Assembly (NCBI GenBank): GCA_026413225.1
Contig: CM048557.1
Coordinates: forward strand, 2,232,001-2,296,000
Direction of reading: 5' to 3'
DNA length: 64,000 nt
Source: Otis tarda
Lineage: Eukaryota > Chordata > Aves > Otidiformes > Otididae
The position numbers and the translations under genes are program-made. The notes beneath the pieces are model-generated. The model worked only from the letters and a program-made list of their open reading frames with translations, did no database searches and was not told the DNA's origin. Position 1 is the first letter of the stretch, and the number at the start of each line of letters is the position of its first letter. Of the stretch, positions 59,001 to 64,000 are shown piece after piece.

Positions 59001-60728
59001 TTATTCCCACAGCTGAGAGAATAAAGGAAGCATGTAATCGCTTGTGTTTCCAGCCCTGCTGGGCTATAGCGTTTGCCATTGCATATTATGGAATTTGATT
59101 TCGCCAGCAGCACGACCACAGGGAAGTTACTGCAAACTTTTGGTTGCACAGGGTAAAGGAAGGTAGGCGAGTTTACTCCTGAAAATAGTGACTGTGACAC
59201 CCCCCATACCTTCCTCCATCTTGTGCACTAGGAAGGGCTTTATGGCTGGCTGTCACTGCTAGGGGCTGGACTTCCACTCTTGTCTGCACAGGGCAGTGCA
59301 TGGCATCGGTGTGACCCAGCAGGCAGGAGCCATCAGAGAGTCCCTAGCAGGTCAGCAAAAGCTGTGTCCCTCCTCCAAGGGCCAGGAGGTGGGAGGTGTG
59401 GGGTTCCAGCCTGGGCAATTCTGAAGCAGGGGGATCGTTTGCGAGGCTGGCATTTCTGCCATTGCTCCTCCTGCTGCCCAAGGACCTGTCCTGCTAAAAG
59501 GGTGCTTCTAAAATTGAGACCGCTGGTAAAAATCAGAACTTCTGCCTCAAATTACTTGGATTTGCTTTTATTGCTTTACTGCCTGGGATGAACATGTTTC
59601 ATGGATCCTGATTTTAAATTAAGGCTTGAGACAGAAGTCCTACTTCAGGACTGGGAATCCAAGACAAGTCAAAGAAGAAACATTTATACTGGGAGAATAG
59701 GAAGTGATTTAAATCTGAATACAGCTTGCACATAGAAAGCCAACTGTTACCTCACAGATACAAAGAAAAATGGCACTGTTAGCTTTAAATAATCTACATT
59801 TCCAAGATGTTGCCCAGCTGTTAATCATTAACCCTGTAGCAGGTTGAAGCGTAGACACAGATGTTCCAAAAGCAGTTTTATTTTCTGAAATAAAAAGAAT
59901 GAAGTTATGAATTAGATAAATTAAGAAGAAATTCAAATATTTACACCCAGTTGAAACAAGATACTGGAAAAACAGGCATGATAAAATTGCTGCAATTAAA
60001 TGTAATTTAATTTATAATTCTGAAAGCATGCTTCTTCCAAAGGCAGCCTTTGAGTTTTCCTTATGGAGTGCATTGTTGTGATGTATGGATTTTCCTGACT
60101 TATTATGGCATTTTAATCAACAGTTCAATGATGTGATAATATTCCTAAAGCAGAAAAATAAGTGACGTTTGTTTAGACATAATTAATGAAATATTTATGT
60201 TGCAGGAGGCTGTGTGATAAAGCCTTGTTCTCTTAGTCCATTTGTTTCTGATTACATTTGTGATTTTTTCATATGACCAGACATTCTGACGCCAACTATT
60301 TTACACTGAGCAGATGTCATGTAGTAAAAATGGGTGCCAGATGCTACAAGCCACATAAGGGTAATTTGTTTAAGAGCTGGCTCAGACTTTTTGCATTCAA
60401 TTACACTGTATAGTGAGCCTTATACAATCATTTGGGTAATATGGCTAACTTCAGATATACATTTTAATGAATGTTGAGTGCATTCAGAACAGCACGCTAC
60501 ATGCAGAGTGCTCAAGGAATTAATTTATTTGCATTAATACCTGAAAAAAAATTAAAAATACCCAGACAGAGTTTTTGACAGGGATCAAAAATTTAATTAA
60601 TGCCATCAGCTGAATTTCCAAATTGCTCTAGATGCTGATGATTAGAACTCAGGGCAGGTGCAAAGTGTGTATATAAGTTAAAGAACAGTATTTTTTGCTT
60701 CACTGACTATTTTGTTCCTGCATTTTAG

Positions 60729-60817
60729 GATATGAACACCTACCTGTCAGAAGGCAAGCTACTTCTACTTCTTCCTCTGATGATGAATTTGAATCCAAGC
60801 CTTCGTTAACACACAAG
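60729..60817 (+). CDS. MICAL2: MICAL2 long-isoform exon, acidic Ser cluster
   Basis: This 89-nt exon completes a Gly codon (G|GA) and gives 29 more codons, leaving in phase 0 at CACAAG|gtaacc. It encodes GYEHLPVRRQATSTSSSDDE and then FESKPSLTHK. The TSTSSSDDEFE stretch is a typical casein-kinase-2-like acidic serine cluster. Such clusters precede the bMERB domain in MICAL proteins. Both splice sites are good, and the phase matches on both sides, which supports the chain into the bMERB exon. Confidence 0.9.
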
Positions 60818-61185
60818 GTAACCTTGACTTGGAAACAAAGATATTTCCTCGGTTGGATTGCATTTAAGATTCAGCATATGATTTTGATCTAAAACACACA
60901 GCAATTTCTCAAAGTGGGGACTGGAATATTTTATCAGTGGGGTTTGTGTTATGGAGAGAAAATACATTAAAACTCTTTCAGACAGATGAACATCAAAATT
61001 TCTTTTTCCTCTTTGGATCTTTAATTCCCCCAGGATACACCAGTGTTGACAGAGGAGGTCTTAATTTGACAAACAGACATGTTTCACTGAAACCACTTTG
61101 AAGCTGCATTCTTAAGTGGCCTTAATCTGTAGCCCAACAAGGAAACTATTGAAAAAATTAAACCAAACAGATGCAAATTTCCCTT

Positions 61186-61251
61186 GGGGAAATACAAATT
61201 CATTTGAGAGGCGCTACAGGGGAAATACAAATTCATTTGAGAGGCGCTACA
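61186..61251. repeat. Perfect 33-bp tandem duplication
   Basis: The 33-nt unit starting GGGGAAATACAAATTCATTT and ending GGCGCTACA occurs at 61186-61218 and again, identical, at 61219-61251. Identity of both copies indicates a recent event. Its length is a multiple of three, but no coding use is seen. Confidence 0.95.
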
Positions 61252-62332
61252 GACAGGTTGCATGGAAAACATTGTGTGTGTTCTACTCAGCACGACTGCG
61301 TGAGCAACGAAGTCACACCCTATATATGCCAAAAGGGCCAGCTGCACACAGGGATCTCCAAGCCCTAAGTCCATTCCTGTGGCTAGCAGCAGCGGCGGGG
61401 TTAAACCATGAGTGAAGTCCATGAAGATACCCAGCCCTGATTTGAAGAAACAGAGCTTTTATTGCCTGCATAGCTCATGAGAAATGTGTTTACCTCTTTC
61501 CTGTGGAGGGAATATCAGTAAGTGGAATTAATAGTATGAGGTAGCATTTTGATTTGTTGCCTTTGAGGGGGAAAAAAAGGAAAGCGAAGCAAGAGGCTGC
61601 TCAGTACACTCAAAAATAGCCAAGCTGAAAGCTAAGTGGGGCTTTGAATGGAAACCCAGTTGCACAGCTCCAGAGGAACTGAAATGCCGCGAGGCAGAAG
61701 CAGAGCAGCGTGTGGGGGCACGTCCTGCCAGTGCCTGTGTCAGGATGCGCTGAGACGTCAGAATCCATCATTCATCTTTCCTGTTACAGGAAAGACGATC
61801 TATAGTGAGATAATGCTATGGTGAATTAAATAAAATTTAAACAAAATAGAGAAAAGAAGGGAGATGTAGGAGAAAAGTGGATCAGAGAAACTTCCAACAG
61901 GTCAGGTAGCCACGGGGCCAGGGAGGACCAGGCGGTGGGATGGCAGCGCTGCCGGGGCAGCTGCCAGAACTGGGGTGAACGAGCAGCTGTCACACACGGG
62001 CGTTAGCAGTGACTCAGTTTTGATGTGCCCTCCCTGCTCAGCTTGTTTCTCTCGGCTGCCTCACAGCTCCTCTTTTCATGCCAGCTCTGGCTGCTATTTT
62101 GCCAGTACTACCGTTTTTCTCTGGCAAAACATGGTGGGAAAAATTGTAGCATTTTTTAAATTGTCTTATCTATGGTGGTGATACATTCTGTCTCCTCCAA
62201 AACGGGAAAACCACAGCCTTGAAGCACTTCCAGATAGCTTGGGTCAAGGGCTAGATGGAGCAAGTGCAGGCCAGTCCTCCCACATGCTGCCCAATTTTCC
62301 TGGCACAGCAACAGGTGCCCCAGGGAAAGGCA

Positions 62333-62384
62333 AAAACCTTCTCTACTGTAATGCAGTAGAGAAACAGCATTGAAGAAGGTTTTG
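62333..62384. repeat. Nested inverted repeats (10-bp and 9-bp arms)
   Basis: Inner stem TTCTCTACTG / CAGTAGAGAA at 62339-62363 has a 5-nt loop. AAAACCTTC also has its exact complement GAAGGTTTT about 30 nt downstream. The two stems overlap and could be alternative folds. The region is intronic. Confidence 0.8.
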
Positions 62385-62576
62385 TAGGGCTTCAGGTAGT
62401 GTCCTGTGATGGTCAACTTCGTGGTGCAGACTTTTTTTTATTGACAGAGACAGTTCACACTCACTTCAGGTTGCAATAAGAGCTTGTAATGCTTCAAAAG
62501 TTAATGTAGGCAAATGCATGAAAGTATTGCTACATTAATATTTTCATTTCAGTTAGATTGCCTGAAGCAGCCTGAA

Positions 62577-62660
62577 GTATCTCACCTTGCTTTGAGCAGG
62601 GGAGTCAGGTTAGACAATCTCCAGAGGTCCCTCCCAAGCTCAGCAGTTCTGTGATTCTGG
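62577..62660 (+). mobile_element. CR1 LINE 3'-tail fragment
   Basis: The text around AGTCAGGTTAGACAATCTCC, then AGAGGTCCCTCCCAAGCTCA and GTTCTGTGATTCTGG, matches the conserved CR1 3' end (GATGACCTCCAGAGGTCC...TTCTGTGATTCTG, from memory). It is very short and diverged. It ends about 75 nt before the acceptor of the next exon. Confidence 0.7.
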
Positions 62661-62734
62661 GAGAGGCTGGTAGAAACCTGTAATGTCATACTTACACTTT
62701 GATTGCCTTTCCCCCCACCCCACCTCTTTTGTAG

Positions 62735-62827
62735 GCAAAAAGGACTCTCAGAAGGAGAAGGAAGCTGGAGAAGGAGACAAAGCAATTGATTAAACAAGAG
62801 GAGCTGAAGAGGCTTCACAAAGCACAG
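62735..62827 (+). CDS. MICAL2: MICAL2 long-isoform exon, start of bMERB domain
   Basis: This 93-nt exon is phase 0/0 between TTTTGTAG and GCACAG|gtgaaa. It encodes 31 residues: AKRTLRRRRKLEKETKQ, then LIKQEELKRLHKAQ. This is the highly basic beginning of the first helix of the bMERB (bivalent Mical/EHBP Rab-binding) domain, recognised by the ELKRLHKAQ ending typical of MICAL family members. In the family this domain is a helical bundle that binds Rab8/10/13/35-type GTPases and can fold back on the N-terminal enzyme. The rest of the domain lies past the window end. Confidence 0.93.
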
Positions 62828-64000
62828 GTGAAAACATAGCTTGCAGATTACCTGTTTGTGTCCCAAGGTGACTAGTGAGGATGGGAGGGTACCCAGTGCA
62901 GGCTCTGCACCTCCCCTCACTCCTCACTGTGGTTCACTGAGTTCTGTGTTGAAATCCACCCAAAACATCAGGAACAGGAAGATGTATGTGGAGGGCCTTG
63001 CATCTCTATATGTGACAAGTCCATGTGTGCCCTAGGAGGCTGTCTTAATTTTGTAATTGTGTATAAAGAACAAGAGAGATAGTGACTGGCAATAAGAGAA
63101 GAATACACTGAACAAGAGAGAAAAAGATAGAAAGGTGAAATATCAGCTGCTGAGAATGTAAGAAACTCAGCTGTTATCCCCATGTACTACAGGAGAGTAC
63201 GAAAATGCAGTGATGGGCTTTGTTCTCTCTGCTGTAAGTGAACATTTTTCTTTCTTAATGATGCAAAGTCACTTCACTTTATACAGGCCCTGCTCTTTGG
63301 AAAATGCTGGAAAAGCTCTGGACTCTGCTAATGTTTTATTATTTCCAATTATAGTTCAAATATTTGGGAATGCACTTCTGCATGACTTGATCTCGGACTG
63401 TGTTCTCTCAGGTGTCGAAGTTTTCAGGTTTATCTGCTTCACTTATCACACATATATACCTATGCGCATATACATATATAAAAACCTTAATGGCTTATCT
63501 GGCCATTAGCACTTTTCATGTGTGTCTGTACCATAGCATAAGGCAGAGAAACCTGAGCTAGATTTAATGTAATTAATTCAGGTTGTAATGTTAATCAAGA
63601 TATGGTAGTGGGGAGAACGGGCTTTTCAAAAGCAGAGTTGTCCATCATCTTCTGTTGTATTACTACAGCAGGTGGATACTTTTGGATGGAGCTTCCACTT
63701 GCTATTTCTGTAACAATGCTAAATTAAATTAAGAAAACTATTAAGTTGGTTTTCAGATGTGAAATCTCCTTTTTTGTAGACATCACTGCTTCTCCAAAAT
63801 GTATGACTGAGAAGGAGAGAAATTTTGTGTTTGAACCAGACAGAGGATTTTAGAAATGCTAATATCTAGCTGTTACTATAAAATTCAAGATAGATTAAAA
63901 CCCATGGGAAAGAAGAATAGTATCTTATTTAATCCAAAATAAGAGGAACTGTTTTAAGTTTTTATCTGAGAATTGTGAATTTGCTCAAGGTAAAATTAAA
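62828..64000. other. MICAL2: Intron to window end
   Basis: AT-rich. No further exon with clear sites and phase is seen before 64000. An ATAT/CATATA-rich tract lies near 63450-63481. Confidence 0.55.

Larger units (their letters stand above)
53074..60728. other. MICAL2: Large intron (7.7 kb)
   Basis: AT-rich. Contains a 9-bp tandem repeat GCAATCTGA at 53811-53828, a 9-bp-arm hairpin at 55992-56012, and A runs near 55969-55981 and 56061-56073. Short open frames are noise. It ends GCATTTTAG. Confidence 0.6.
60818..62734. other. MICAL2: Intron
   Basis: 1.9 kb. Contains the perfect 33-bp tandem duplication at 61186-61251, a nested hairpin region at 62333-62384 and a CR1 tail at 62577-62660. It ends with a C/T-rich tract and TTGTAG. 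Confidence 0.6.

Overview
The window is vertebrate, almost certainly avian, nuclear DNA. It holds the 3' two-thirds of one intron-rich gene on the + strand, MICAL2 (microtubule associated monooxygenase, calponin and LIM domain containing 2). I infer a bird from CR1 LINE fragments, which are the typical bird/reptile retrotransposon: a 3' reverse-transcriptase piece at about 42430-42990, a reversed 3' end at about 35216-35315, and a short tail at about 62577-62660. No tRNA, rRNA, CRISPR array or bacterial-type gene is visible, and I recognise no second protein-coding gene on either strand.

Layout. I placed 17 coding exons by hand from AG/GT boundaries and reading phase. They are 2505-2576, 3145-3294, 4443-4544, 6107-6319, 6533-6634, 7256-7387, 14797-14904, 16756-16942, 18012-18100, 18445-18544, 38374-38566, 41968-42137, 45101-45175, 49440-49570, 51744-53073, 60729-60817 and 62735-62827. 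Joined, they give 3336 nt (1112 codons) with every phase matching and no stop, which is the strongest evidence for the model. A further in-frame 81-nt candidate cassette exon lies at 15285-15365. The FAD monooxygenase and calponin-homology exons lie upstream of the window. Most of the C-terminal bMERB (Rab-binding) domain lies downstream.

Protein order. A basic segment that may be a nuclear localisation signal comes first, followed by a Ser/Pro-rich linker. A LIM zinc-binding domain with all eight ligands is split over exons 16756-16942 and 18012-18100. Next comes a fork. Reading through the donor at 18545 gives a short isoform with its own hydrophobic C-terminus, stopping at 18831. Splicing 18544 to 38374 instead gives a long isoform that continues through the part annotated in mammals as MICALCL (MICAL C-terminal-like), with its 1.3-kb exon at 51744-53073, and into the bMERB domain. 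The locus therefore appears to encode one gene with two very different C-termini.

Non-coding part. The first ~26 kb is AT-rich. From about 26.4 to 50.5 kb the introns are richer in G+C and CpG. One very CpG-dense patch (about 44815-44990) lies just upstream of exon 45101-45175 and is a candidate internal promoter. The introns also hold several perfect hairpins, a perfect 33-bp tandem duplication and many A/T homopolymer runs. I see no evidence of an unknown multi-gene system. The most interesting points are the isoform fork, the possible cassette exon, the CpG patch and the hairpins.
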